Assembly (NCBI GenBank): GCA_013286235.1
Contig: JABDGE010000028.1
Span: 1,825-40,066 of the forward strand
Direction: 5' to 3'
Length of the DNA stretch: 38,242 nucleotides
Origin: Bacteroidota bacterium
Lineage (GTDB): Bacteria > Bacteroidota > Bacteroidia > Sphingobacteriales > Sphingobacteriaceae
The position numbers and the translations under genes are program-made. Below are positions 1 through 8,344 of this stretch, one piece after another. The notes beneath the pieces were generated by a model, which did not search any database, was not told the DNA's origin, and saw only the letters and a program-made list of their open reading frames with translations. The stretch's first letter is position 1; each line of letters opens with the position of its first letter.

Positions 1-103
1 AATATATGTTTGGCCGTGTATATTATAATTCACGTAGGATGCCGATTTTGTTAAAAACTCGGCATCCTACGTGAATTATAATATACACGGCCAAACATAT
101 ATT
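1..103. repeat. Perfect 45-bp inverted repeat with 13-nt loop
   Basis: Bases 1-45 are the exact reverse complement of 59-103, separated by an AT-rich loop at 46-58. The structure touches the first base of the window, so it may extend further left. It ends 7 bases before the ATG of the GH20 gene, so the right arm occupies that gene's 5' leader. A perfect, short-looped palindrome at a sequence end could be a fold-back assembly or library artefact, or a real hairpin that stopped assembly. Confidence 0.9.
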
Positions 104-109
104 CGTGGG

Positions 110-1825
110 ATGAAGTTTTTCCCCTTGTTGATATTTTCCCTATTGTGTTCATCCCTATTTGGTCAAAATATAAATATCATCCCGCTTCCGCAATCGGTGA
201 TAAAAAATACCGGCGGCTTTAAGCTCAATGGCGATGTGCTCATCGGCATGAACGATAATTCCCTTTTGCCCCAGGCAAATTACCTGCAAACACAGTTGCA
301 GAAAGGGACTGGTATTGAAATCGCTGTCGATCCTGATGAAACAAAAGCAGCCATTGATTTTAAGCTAATAAAAAAAGATCAGCCCGAAGGGGCGTACAGT
401 CTTAGTATCACACCCAATAAGATAACCATTGCCGCGCCCGATGCACAGGGAATCTTTTACGGAATCGTCACCTTGCTCCAATTGTCCCGTGGCCAGCCGG
501 CGGCCAGCCAGGTCAACCTACCCGCTTGTGAGATCAATGATGCGCCCAGATTTCAATGGCGTGGTTTTATGCTGGACGAATCCCGGCATTTTTTTGGTAA
601 AGACAAGGTTGAACAACTGCTCGACTGGATGGCTTTTTACAAGCTCAATCGTTTTCACTGGCACTTAACCGATGTTGACGGCTGGCGAATCGAAATCAAA
701 AAATATCCCCAGTTAACCGCGGTCGGCGCCATTGGCAATCATACTGATTCATTGGCGGCCGCTCAATTTTATACCCAGCAGGATATCCGGGAGATCGTCG
801 CTTATGCACAGGCCCGGTTTATCACTGTCATTCCCGAGATCGATATGCCCGGCCATGCCACAGCCGCCAACCGCGCCTATCCTGAATTCGATGGCGGCAG
901 TTTCTCTAAATACAAGCATTTCACGTTCGATCCGGCAAACGAAAAAACCTATGGGTTTTTAGCGGATATTTTAAAGGAAGTAAACGGCCTTTTCCCCTCA
1001 CATATGATCCACCTCGGGGGCGACGAGGTGGCACTCGGCATCCAGGCATGGGCGGGCAGGCCGGCAATCTCCGATTTGATGGCTAAAAACAAGTTTACGT
1101 CGCTTGATGACCTGGAGCATTACTTCTTTCGCAGGATGGCTGATACCGTGATCAGTTTAGGCGATAAAGTGCTGTGTTGGGACGAGGCAGCTTCCTCCGA
1201 TTTGCCGCCTTTGAAAACGATCGTGTTCTGGTGGCGGCAGAATGTTCCCTCCCAACTGGAACTAGCCTTGCAAAAACGTTACGATGTGGTGCTATGCCCC
1301 AGGCTGCCCTTATACCTCGATTTTGTACAGGACAAAGCCCATATTTCAGGGCGAAAGTGGGAGGGGGAATACTTTAACAGCGTAAGCGATATTTACAATT
1401 TCCCCGATGAGCAGTTGCCGGCCGACCAGGTAAAATCGCCATTGATATTGGGCATCCAGGCCAATATCTGGTCGGAAACTGTCGGCTCACCCAGGCGGCT
1501 TGACTTTATGATCTATCCACGAATAGCCGCGCTTGCCGAAGCCGCCTGGACAAACGCCGGTCAAAAAAATGAAGCCTTCTTTAACGACCGCTTAAAAGGT
1601 CAACTACCCCTCTACGATAAGGACCGCATGTATTATTACAATCCTTTCAATCCTGCCTCGCATGCGGAAGCTATTGATTTTGCCCCGGTTGTTATAAAGC
1701 CTGCCGAAAAACACGGCCGCCACAGGCATGGTCGTGACAGGGAAGATCATCACCATAAAAAGCATAACGACAGCCAGAGCCGTAAAAAAAACCGCAGTAA
1801 AAAAAACCACCACGAGAAGGACTAA
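110..1825 (+). CDS. Secreted beta-N-acetylhexosaminidase, GH20
   Basis: This enzyme should remove terminal N-acetylhexosamine residues from glycans outside the cytoplasm. A signal peptide (residues 1-19, ending SLFGQ) supports the ATG at 110 over an upstream GTG at 71 that lies inside the inverted repeat. Residues ~20-150 look like the GH20b alpha/beta domain and ~150-500 the TIM barrel. The family motif HLGGDE is present, with D305 and E306 as the substrate-assisted catalytic pair. The HWHLTDVDGWR segment is also typical. Length (571 aa) is normal for the family except for an odd tail: the last ~40 residues are almost entirely His, Lys, Arg, Asp and Asn, which is not part of the fold and could bind metal or polyanions. 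Two clan GH-A genes follow on the same strand after a 114-base gap and probably act on the same glycan. Confidence 0.95.
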   Translation: MKFFPLLIFSLLCSSLFGQNINIIPLPQSVIKNTGGFKLNGDVLIGMNDNSLLPQANYLQTQLQKGTGIEIAVDPDETKAAIDFKLIKKDQPEGAYSLSITPNKITIAAPDAQGIFYGIVTLLQLSRGQPAASQVNLPACEINDAPRFQWRGFMLDESRHFFGKDKVEQLLDWMAFYKLNRFHWHLTDVDGWRIEIKKYPQLTAVGAIGNHTDSLAAAQFYTQQDIREIVAYAQARFITVIPEIDMPGHATAANRAYPEFDGGSFSKYKHFTFDPANEKTYGFLADILKEVNGLFPSHMIHLGGDEVALGIQAWAGRPAISDLMAKNKFTSLDDLEHYFFRRMADTVISLGDKVLCWDEAASSDLPPLKTIVFWWRQNVPSQLELALQKRYDVVLCPRLPLYLDFVQDKAHISGRKWEGEYFNSVSDIYNFPDEQLPADQVKSPLILGIQANIWSETVGSPRRLDFMIYPRIAALAEAAWTNAGQKNEAFFNDRLKGQLPLYDKDRMYYYNPFNPASHAEAIDFAPVVIKPAEKHGRHRHGRDREDHHHKKHNDSQSRKKNRSKKNHHEKD

Positions 1826-1939
1826 TATCATCCAACCTCAATCTTACATCTCGTAACTCCAACGAATATTTATACGGTTCAAACCATAAAAAGCTTATTT
1901 TTACCACAGGTATCCACCCCGTACTTACACTATTGATAA

Positions 1940-3874
1940 ATGTTTGATATTAAGTGCAGTTTCACCTTCTTCATCCTGATCCTCATATCCACCATCACCT
2001 TTCTTAAAGCAACCGCCCAGCCCGAGCTTGACCCCTGGGGGAATATTACGGGTATACGACATAAGAGCCAATTGTTTGCTTTTCAGTCGAGCATAAGGGT
2101 GCAGCGGGGCAACAATTTTATTTCAACGGTACAAGATCACCAGCACTACCAACGCATCGGCGAGGAACAAACTGTTAACACCAATCTCGACAGCCTTTTT
2201 ATAAAAGAAGTTTATACTGATGAAGGCGGCGGGGAGATAAAACTCGTCATCACCATCAACGCCCACGCCGATTATAAATTCGATGCGGCATATCTTTGCC
2301 TGGACTTGCCCGCAGCATACTTCGGAAGTGGTATACAGCGGCTTAGCGGAGCATCCGATGCAGCCAAACGGTATTTAGCTGCCGGTCAGAATTATGACGG
2401 ACCTGCATCCGGCGCGGAATTTAAGTCGAACGAAAGGGATTTAACCATTAAATTTAATGACCTTGAAACAGTTCGTATCCGGAAGGATAACTCCAATACC
2501 GGCGATCCGCAGCTTTTCATAACGTTAAAGCGGAACGGATTTAGCAAGGGAGAGACGCTCCAAAGCGCATTTAGCATAGCGGCCGACGGTGAGGTGGACC
2601 GCGAGGACATCGATTTAACGCTGAACACCCATGTGCAGGGGCGGCAGTTTGCCGGCTTGGGCGGAAACTTTCGCTTGCAGAACCCGAAATACGACCAGGA
2701 AGTGATCGACTACTGCCTTGATAACATACCCGTAGCTTTTGGCCGGGTAGAGCTGCCCTGGCGGTATTGGCAGCCGGTAGAGCATATGGACCCAACGGCA
2801 GCCGCTAAAGCCGGCAAGCTTAACCCAGCCGTAAAAAACGCCATGCAGATGGCTCGCCGGCTGGATAGCATGGGTGTTCCATTTATTCTTACGGCCTGGT
2901 TTCCACCCAACTGGGCTATCGTCGGCAAGCCAAATATGGTACCCGTGAAAGGCATTTGGGGCAACCCCCTGAACAAGGATAGCCTGAACGCCTCCTATAA
3001 GTCCATCGCCGATTATATCCTTTGCCTTAAGAAAAACTACGGCGCCGAACCCAAATACTTTTCTTTTAACGAATCGGACCTGGGCGTTAACGTTCGCATT
3101 AGCCCGCAGGAAGAGGATAGTTTTATAAAAGGCTGCGGAGCGTATTTCGCCGCGCATGGAGTTAAAACCAAAATGCTTTTGGGCGATAACTCCAATGCCA
3201 CCACCTGGCATTTTATCGACATCGCTATGAATGATCCTGCTGCCAAGCCATATATCGGGGCAATTTCGTTTCATTCATGGAGCGGATACGACAGGGCTAC
3301 GCTGCAGCATTGGACGGATGCCGCTGCCAAGTTGAACGTGCCCCTGCTGGTGGGCGAGGGAGGCTATGACGCAGCTGCTTACACCTATCCCGAAGTTTTC
3401 CAGGACCCCGCTTACGCCTTAAACGAGATCAATCTTTATACCCGGATAATCGCTATTTGCCAACCGATGTCTATCCTGCAATGGCAGCTTACCGCAGACT
3501 ACTCCCCGCTTGTGGGCGGAGGCATATTTGGCGATAATGACCCGCTACACCCCGGTCAGCGATTTTGGAACCTGAAGCAATTAGCCAGTACCCCCAAAGG
3601 CTTGTTTGTGATGCCGTTGTTTGTTAACCGGCCCGACATTTCCGTAGCAGCCCTTGGTGATAACAGGAAATCGATATATGCCTTTCACCTCGTGAATACC
3701 GGCGCCCAGCGAAAAGTTGAGTTAACGGGTCTGCCCGAAGGCGTAAAGCAGCTCCGGATATACACCACCACTGATAAGCTCAATATGAAGGAAGGTGGCC
3801 TGATTAAGGTAAAACACGGCAAAGCCAAATTTAAGATTGAGGAAAGTAGTTATACTTCGCTGCTGAGCCAGTAG
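1940..3874 (+). CDS. Secreted clan GH-A glycoside hydrolase (GH30-like), copy 1
   Basis: A 644-residue exported protein with a signal peptide ending at about residue 27 (KATAQ). Residues ~28-220 form a probable beta-rich N-terminal domain. A (beta/alpha)8 barrel follows from about GLGGNFRL, and the C-terminal ~90 residues look like a beta-sandwich. The barrel has the clan GH-A signature: Asn-Glu at N377-E378 (FNESDLG, acid/base) and a second Glu at E473 (LLVGEGG, nucleophile), about 95 residues apart. That spacing suits the GH5/GH30/GH39 group, and the overall look is closest to GH30-like O-glycosyl hydrolases. I cannot assign a family or substrate. It lies between a GH20 gene and its own paralogue, suggesting joint breakdown of one glycan. 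Confidence in clan is high, in family low. Confidence 0.8.
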   Translation: MFDIKCSFTFFILILISTITFLKATAQPELDPWGNITGIRHKSQLFAFQSSIRVQRGNNFISTVQDHQHYQRIGEEQTVNTNLDSLFIKEVYTDEGGGEIKLVITINAHADYKFDAAYLCLDLPAAYFGSGIQRLSGASDAAKRYLAAGQNYDGPASGAEFKSNERDLTIKFNDLETVRIRKDNSNTGDPQLFITLKRNGFSKGETLQSAFSIAADGEVDREDIDLTLNTHVQGRQFAGLGGNFRLQNPKYDQEVIDYCLDNIPVAFGRVELPWRYWQPVEHMDPTAAAKAGKLNPAVKNAMQMARRLDSMGVPFILTAWFPPNWAIVGKPNMVPVKGIWGNPLNKDSLNASYKSIADYILCLKKNYGAEPKYFSFNESDLGVNVRISPQEEDSFIKGCGAYFAAHGVKTKMLLGDNSNATTWHFIDIAMNDPAAKPYIGAISFHSWSGYDRATLQHWTDAAAKLNVPLLVGEGGYDAAAYTYPEVFQDPAYALNEINLYTRIIAICQPMSILQWQLTADYSPLVGGGIFGDNDPLHPGQRFWNLKQLASTPKGLFVMPLFVNRPDISVAALGDNRKSIYAFHLVNTGAQRKVELTGLPEGVKQLRIYTTTDKLNMKEGGLIKVKHGKAKFKIEESSYTSLLSQ

Positions 3875-3966
3875 GTTCATTGGTTCATTAGTTCATTAGT
3901 TCATTAGTTCATTGGTGTTTGCTGCTTTTCAAATCTCATATCTCACATCTAATATCTTCCTCTCAC
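3875..3966. repeat. 8-bp and 7-bp periodic intergenic arrays
   Basis: Five consecutive 8-bp units of the type gttcatta/gttcattg run from 3875 to 3914, starting directly after the TAG stop of the first GH-A gene. A second array of about five degenerate 7-bp units (aatctca, tatctca, catctaa) follows at 3932-3966. The same words recur at 27803-27846 and 30580-30775. Confidence 0.85.
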
Positions 3967-4052
3967 GTAATATTTTCACTATTTTACACTTGGACATATA
4001 AAAGCGAGTAAATTTATCCTTGTATCCATCTCACCTTTATACCATAGGAAAA

Positions 4053-5996
4053 ATGTCAAACAAAAAGTGCAGGTTCTCCTGCCTCATTATAACCCTGGTA
4101 GCCATCATCGCCTTTGTTAACGAAGCCTCGGCACAGGCAGAAGTTGAGCCCTGGGGAAACATCACCGGCATCCGGCACAAGGGACAGTTGTTTGAATTCG
4201 AGTCGAGCATCAAGGTGCAGCGGGGCGACAACTTTGTTTCAACCGCAAAGGAACGACAGCGCCCCCATTATAAACGAAACGGGGATGAACAGATCGTTAC
4301 CACCAGTATCGACAGCTTGTTCATAAAAGAAGTGGTTGAAGACCAAAGCGCCGGAAAAATAAAAGTGACCGTTACCCTAAATGCACATACCGACTATAAG
4401 TTCGACGCTATTTATTTCTGCATGCAATTGCCAAATACCGACTACAGCGACGGCAAGCAGCGCCTTAAAGGGGTATCCGATACTTCAAAAAACTATTTAC
4501 CCGCCGGCCAGAATTACGACGGAACTGCAACCGGCGCGCAGTTTAAATCGTCTACCCGGCATTTAATGATCGGGTTCGACGAACCGGAAACCGTCAGGAT
4601 CCGAAAGGATATTTCAAATACCGGTGACCCGCAGTTATATGTCACAATGCAGCTAAACGGGCTGAACAAAGGCGATACCCTGCAAAAAACATTTACCATA
4701 AAAGCCTGCGGCAAGATTGACCGGACGACGATCAACCTGGCCGTAAATACCAGCTTGCAAGGCAGACCTTTTGAGGGGCTTGGAGGTAATTTTCGCTTAC
4801 AGAATGCGAAGTTCGATCCAGAAGTGATCGACTATTGCCTGCAAAACCTGCGTGTGGCGTTTACCCGTGTGGAAATGCCCTGGCGGTTCTGGCAGCCCGT
4901 TCAAAACGTCGACCCAACAGCCGCCGCGAATGCAGGTAAGCTGCATCCGGCTGTAAAAAACGCTATGCAAATGGCCCACCGACTGGACAGCTTGGGCATC
5001 CCCTTTATCCTTTCGGCATGGTTTCCGCCAAACTGGGCCATTGTTGGAAAGCTCAATTTCAGGCCCGTCAACGGCGTTTGGGGCAATCCGTTGAATAAGG
5101 ACAGCCTGAATGCTACGTATAAGTCTATTGCCGATTACATCCTTTACCTCAAAAGCAAATACGGCGCCGAGCCCAAATACTTTTCGTTTAACGAATCGGA
5201 CCTGGGTATTAACGTCCGTATCAGCCCGCAGGAGCACGACGATTTTATAAAAGGTTGCGGCGCCTACTTCGCATCGCATGGCGTTAGCACCAAAATGTTG
5301 CTGGGCGATAATTCCGACGCCACCACGTATCACTTCATTGATATCGCTATGAACGACCCGGAAGCCCGGCCTTACATCGGCGCGATTTCGTTTCATTCAT
5401 GGCGCGGCTTCGAAAGCGCTACCCTGCAGCACTGGGCCGATGCCGCCACAAAGCTCAACGTGCCGCTGCTGGTGGGTGAGGGAAGCATTGATGCCGCCGC
5501 ATACAGCTATCCCGATATCTTCCAGGAGCAAACTTATGCTTTGAAAGAAATAAACCTTTATACCCGCCTGCTGGCCATTTGCCAGCCGCTTTCTATCCTG
5601 CAATGGCAGCTTACATCCGATTATTCCCCGCTCATCGGCGGAGGCATTTTTGGCAACAATGAGCCGTTGCATCCCGGTCAGCGGTTCTGGAACCTGAAGC
5701 AGCTGGCCAGTACGCCCAAAGGATTGTTTGCGATGACCATTACTGCCGACCGCCCTAATATTTCGGCAGCGGCGCTTGGTGATAACAGCCGATCGGTGTA
5801 TGCGTTCCACCTGGTAAATACCGGGGCAAAACGAAAAATTGTGTTAACCGGCCTTCCAGACGGCGTGAAGGAGCTGAGGGTATTTACCACCACCAAAACG
5901 CGCAACATGGAGGAGGGGAGCCCCATCGGGGTAAAAGACGGTAAAGCCAAATTCAAGATCGACGCAACCAGCTATACTTCGCTCATGAGCCAGTGA
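4053..5996 (+). CDS. Secreted clan GH-A glycoside hydrolase (GH30-like), copy 2
   Basis: Tandem paralogue of the preceding gene, about three quarters identical by eye over its whole length (647 versus 644 residues). The ATG at 4053 is chosen because it follows an A/G-rich stretch (aggaaaa) and starts a clean signal peptide ending near EASAQ; an in-frame TTG at 4020 would add an unlikely extension. The catalytic pair is kept: E381 in FNESDLG (acid/base) and E476 in LLVGEGS (nucleophile), so both copies should be active. Identity is high in the barrel and lower in the N-terminal ~200 residues, as expected if the copies differ in binding rather than chemistry. Function is as for copy 1; substrate unknown. 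Confidence 0.8.
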   Translation: MSNKKCRFSCLIITLVAIIAFVNEASAQAEVEPWGNITGIRHKGQLFEFESSIKVQRGDNFVSTAKERQRPHYKRNGDEQIVTTSIDSLFIKEVVEDQSAGKIKVTVTLNAHTDYKFDAIYFCMQLPNTDYSDGKQRLKGVSDTSKNYLPAGQNYDGTATGAQFKSSTRHLMIGFDEPETVRIRKDISNTGDPQLYVTMQLNGLNKGDTLQKTFTIKACGKIDRTTINLAVNTSLQGRPFEGLGGNFRLQNAKFDPEVIDYCLQNLRVAFTRVEMPWRFWQPVQNVDPTAAANAGKLHPAVKNAMQMAHRLDSLGIPFILSAWFPPNWAIVGKLNFRPVNGVWGNPLNKDSLNATYKSIADYILYLKSKYGAEPKYFSFNESDLGINVRISPQEHDDFIKGCGAYFASHGVSTKMLLGDNSDATTYHFIDIAMNDPEARPYIGAISFHSWRGFESATLQHWADAATKLNVPLLVGEGSIDAAAYSYPDIFQEQTYALKEINLYTRLLAICQPLSILQWQLTSDYSPLIGGGIFGNNEPLHPGQRFWNLKQLASTPKGLFAMTITADRPNISAAALGDNSRSVYAFHLVNTGAKRKIVLTGLPDGVKELRVFTTTKTRNMEEGSPIGVKDGKAKFKIDATSYTSLMSQ

Positions 5997-6019
5997 GGGT
6001 TTTTCATTATCTTTGGATA

Positions 6020-6247
6020 ATGAAAAACGATCCGCTGAGCCCGATGCTTTTTGAGATGCGGCTGGAAGAGATCCACCGCACCGACCCCGGCTTGCGATAT
6101 GAAATGACTAACCGCGAATTTGTGGATTTGTTCCCGGTTAAGTACAAAAACGGAACCGCGCTTAAACCAGAGCACCCGGTAAAGGCGAGCGTCGATAGAG
6201 ACGTTTATTTAAAAGTACTGGTTGCGTTTAAGCAGTGCTTTAATTAG
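6020..6247 (+). CDS. Small hypothetical protein
   Basis: A 75-residue acidic/basic mixed protein with no signal peptide or membrane segment and no motif I recognise. Codon use is GC-rich at third positions like its neighbours, which favours a real gene. The ATG at 6020 is preferred; an in-frame GTG at 5993 overlaps the stop of the upstream glycosidase and would add nine residues. It sits 23 bases after the glycosidase stop and is followed by a perfect hairpin, so it may be the last gene of the transcript. It could also be a spurious ORF. Confidence 0.45.
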   Translation: MKNDPLSPMLFEMRLEEIHRTDPGLRYEMTNREFVDLFPVKYKNGTALKPEHPVKASVDRDVYLKVLVAFKQCFN

Positions 6248-6265
6248 TGGAAGCAAAGTGTCGCC

Positions 6266-6295
6266 CGAGACGCCCCGATAGATCGGGGCGTCTCG
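6266..6295. repeat. Perfect 14-bp stem hairpin downstream of glycosidase cluster
   Basis: The arms cgagacgccccgat and atcggggcgtctcg (6266-6279 and 6282-6295) are exact reverse complements around a 2-base centre. There is no T-run after it, so it is not a classical intrinsic terminator, although it may still end transcription or protect the 3' end. It resembles the short palindromes dispersed through Bacteroidota intergenic DNA. Confidence 0.8.
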
Positions 6296-7115
6296 ACGAC
6301 CAATAATGATTAGATCCGGATGAATGTCAATACGTCAAAGAACTAATTATCAGCTATCTGCAATTGCTTTTATTTTTTGGGATTGTTCACGTGTCTTTTA
6401 TTTCTTAGCGGCGTTCATGAGTCGCTTCGCTTTGTTACACCGATTATAGCGTTCATGAGTCGCTGCGCTTAGTTTTCTCATAGATTGTCGATTTCATAAG
6501 GCATTCGAGAGGGCTGCGGCGTTGACCGATTTTTATGCGTTTACCTTTAACGTTTAGGCATGACCTATTGTCGGTTCAATTCGAGGTTAATGCTATGTTT
6601 TCCGGCCCTCCAGCCCCCTAAAGGAGGAGTTAATGCGAGGTTAATGCTATTTTTTTTGCGAGTTTACTGATATGATTTATACTGCGGTAATGTTAGCCAA
6701 TGTTAGCCTCCAAATGCTGCTATTTTAATTTAAGTATTTGATTTTCAATTGTTTAGTTATTATCAACCGAGCAAAATTAACACGACGATTTCCTGCAAAA
6801 TAGCCAAGAATCTTGATTCCAAAAACCAACAGGGGAACTTGGCGTGTCTTTAATTAAAAAAAGGTACGTGTGAAATGCGCAATCACAATTTGCTAACAAA
6901 AATAGTATTTTAATATTTACTGTCAAGAGGAAATTTTCAACATTGTAATGAGTTGTGGAAGGTGAGCAGTAAAATGCGATCCGCCGTCGCTGCCACCTTC
7001 GCTTTAGCTACGACTGCCAAGAAAAGTTATGGCGGACGGAGAAGGCGAAAGTTCTTGACGTTATGAATCCCTAAAATTGATGTTAGCCGCGCCGGTTCTA
7101 TCAACTAAAACTATC
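6296..7115. other. Long intergenic stretch with short repeats, no gene
   Basis: No convincing ORF is seen on either strand in about 820 bases. It contains two copies of a ~20-base word beginning gcgttcatgagtcgct (near 6412 and 6450), a ccctccagccccctaaagg-type palindrome (6604-6625), and two copies of cgaggttaatgctat (near 6581 and 6635). The rest is AT-rich with no recognised RNA or mobile element. Confidence 0.6.
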
Positions 7116-7123
7116 TACTTTTG
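7116..7123 (+). promoter_or_regulatory. Putative -7 box TACTTTTG for VOC copy 1
   Basis: Matches the Bacteroidota TAnnTTTG consensus 21 bases before the ATG at 7145. The second VOC copy has the equivalent box TACCTTTG at the same distance from its start, which supports both. No clear -33 TTTG was found. Confidence 0.55.
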
Positions 7124-7144
7124 CTTAATACCATAAAATCAGTT

Positions 7145-7527
7145 ATGTTCAGTACCACCAAAGCATTCAGCGGTTTCTCTGTAAACGACTTGCAAAAGGC
7201 AAAAGAATTTTACCATGGTATACTCGGCATCGAAGTCTCCGAAAACGAAATGGGCATTTTAACCCTGCACATTGGTGCGGACACAAATGTTGTTATTTAC
7301 CCTAAGCCAAATCATGTGCCGGCAACGTTTACCATCCTTAATTTCCCTGCAGACAATATCGACGAAGCCGTCGACGAACTAAGCGCCAAAGGCATCATCT
7401 TTGAACAATATAGCGAACCGGTAAGAACCGATGCAAAAGGTATTCTGAGAGGAAACGGCCGCGGCCGGATATAGCCTGGTTTATGGATCCGGCGGGGAAT
7501 ATTTTGGCGGTGCTGGAGGTGATGTGA
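7145..7527 (+). pseudogene. VOC/glyoxalase-family protein, copy 1, frameshifted near the C terminus
   Basis: The reading frame from ATG 7145 encodes a vicinal-oxygen-chelate (glyoxalase/bleomycin-resistance type) protein and then hits TAG at 7472-7474. Comparison with the intact neighbour at 7885 shows the cause: one base is missing near 7457-7465, where GRGP-DIAWF would be expected. After a one-base correction the frame runs on to TGA at 7525-7527 and gives 127 residues, exactly the length of copy 2, ending DPAGNILAVLEVM. The lost segment includes the last strand of the second beta-alpha-beta-beta-beta unit, so the truncated product is probably unstable. The lesion lies in a G/C run, so a sequencing error is a real alternative. 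Confidence 0.8.
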
Positions 7528-7855
7528 GGTATTTTTTAATAAACATTTGCACCTCAAACCAGATCGCTGAACGAGTTGTTGAAACACTCTCTTGCACGGA
7601 ATTTAGTTGGCAAGTTAATAATGAAATTCGCTTTTAGGCCATCCATGAATTATTGGCCTTCTACAGGTATTCTCACGTGAGCATGGACGCTCACAAATGG
7701 AAGCATTCAAGTGTGACACTTGAACGGGCGGGAGGGTGGAGATTAGGTAAAAACCACTAAAGCGAAAGATGTGAGCTATGAGAAAGTTCTTTGCGTGACA
7801 AATACCGCCCTCAAATTGTCGCTTTCGGCCCCCTGTTTGTCAAACAAAACTGACG
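7528..7855. other. Intergenic region between the VOC copies, nothing recognised
   Basis: About 330 bases between the frameshifted copy and the promoter of the intact copy. No ORF, RNA or repeat was recognised. Confidence 0.5.
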
Positions 7856-7863
7856 TACCTTTG
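7856..7863 (+). promoter_or_regulatory. Putative -7 box TACCTTTG for VOC copy 2
   Basis: Matches TAnnTTTG, lying 21 bases before ATG 7885. A TTTG at 7836-7839 is a candidate -33 element, although its 16-base spacing is slightly short. Confidence 0.6.
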
Positions 7864-7884
7864 CTTCATATCAATAAAACCAAT

Positions 7885-8268
7885 ATGTTCAGCACCACCA
7901 AAGCATTCAGCGGTTTCTCCGTAAACGACTTGCAACAAGCAAAGGAATTTTACCATGGCAAACTTGGGATGGAAGTTTCCGAAAACGATATGGGCATTCT
8001 AACCCTGCACCTGGGTGGAGGCGCCAAAATCATCATCTATCCCAAGCCCAACCACCAGCCGGCAACATTCACCATCCTTAATTTTCCTGTTGCCGATATC
8101 GATCAAGCCGTTGACGAGCTTATTGCCAAAGGCATCACTTTTGAACAATACGGCGAACCGATCAAAACCGACAAAAAAGGCATCCTTCGAGGTAATGGAC
8201 GTGGACCGAACATCGCCTGGTTTACAGATCCGGCCGGGAATATTTTGTCGGTGTTGGAGGAGATGTGA
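7885..8268 (+). CDS. VOC/glyoxalase-family protein, copy 2 (intact)
   Basis: A 127-residue single-domain VOC superfamily protein. It opens with a strand-rich segment containing [10 protein letters not shown], the usual first helix of a glyoxalase-like fold, and ends with [15 protein letters not shown], the usual last strand. VOC proteins catalyse metal-dependent isomerisation, dioxygenation or thiol transfer, or sequester drugs; nothing here fixes the substrate. The ATG at 7885 aligns exactly with copy 1 and sits correctly behind the -7 box; an in-frame upstream GTG at 7771 would swallow the promoter. DNA identity to copy 1 is high, so the duplication is recent. Confidence 0.85.
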   Translation: MFSTTKAFSGFSVNDLQQAKEFYHGKLGMEVSENDMGILTLHLGGGAKIIIYPKPNHQPATFTILNFPVADIDQAVDELIAKGITFEQYGEPIKTDKKGILRGNGRGPNIAWFTDPAGNILSVLEEM

Positions 8269-8344
8269 TTCGGCAAAAATTAGGTGGAACACGTCGTTCC
8301 GCATAGGCCTACCAGCGAGGATAAGGCTAACCAGGGCTCTTGTC

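Noticed and set aside
1..103. Rho-independent terminator of an upstream gene
   Set aside because: The arms are far too long and there is no T-run after the right arm; an artefact or large palindrome fits better.
2615..3274. 219-codon minus-strand frame inside the first GH-A gene, with a similar one in copy 2 (4797-5396)
   Set aside because: It is antisense to a clear enzyme gene and is preserved in both copies only because the sense strands are similar. It has no motif, promoter or RBS.
3875..3914. Possible CRISPR array
   Set aside because: Units are only 8 bp with no spacers and no cas genes.
7771..7884. Upstream extension of the intact VOC gene from a GTG
   Set aside because: It would cover the -7 box, and the copy 1 alignment starts at the ATG at 7885.
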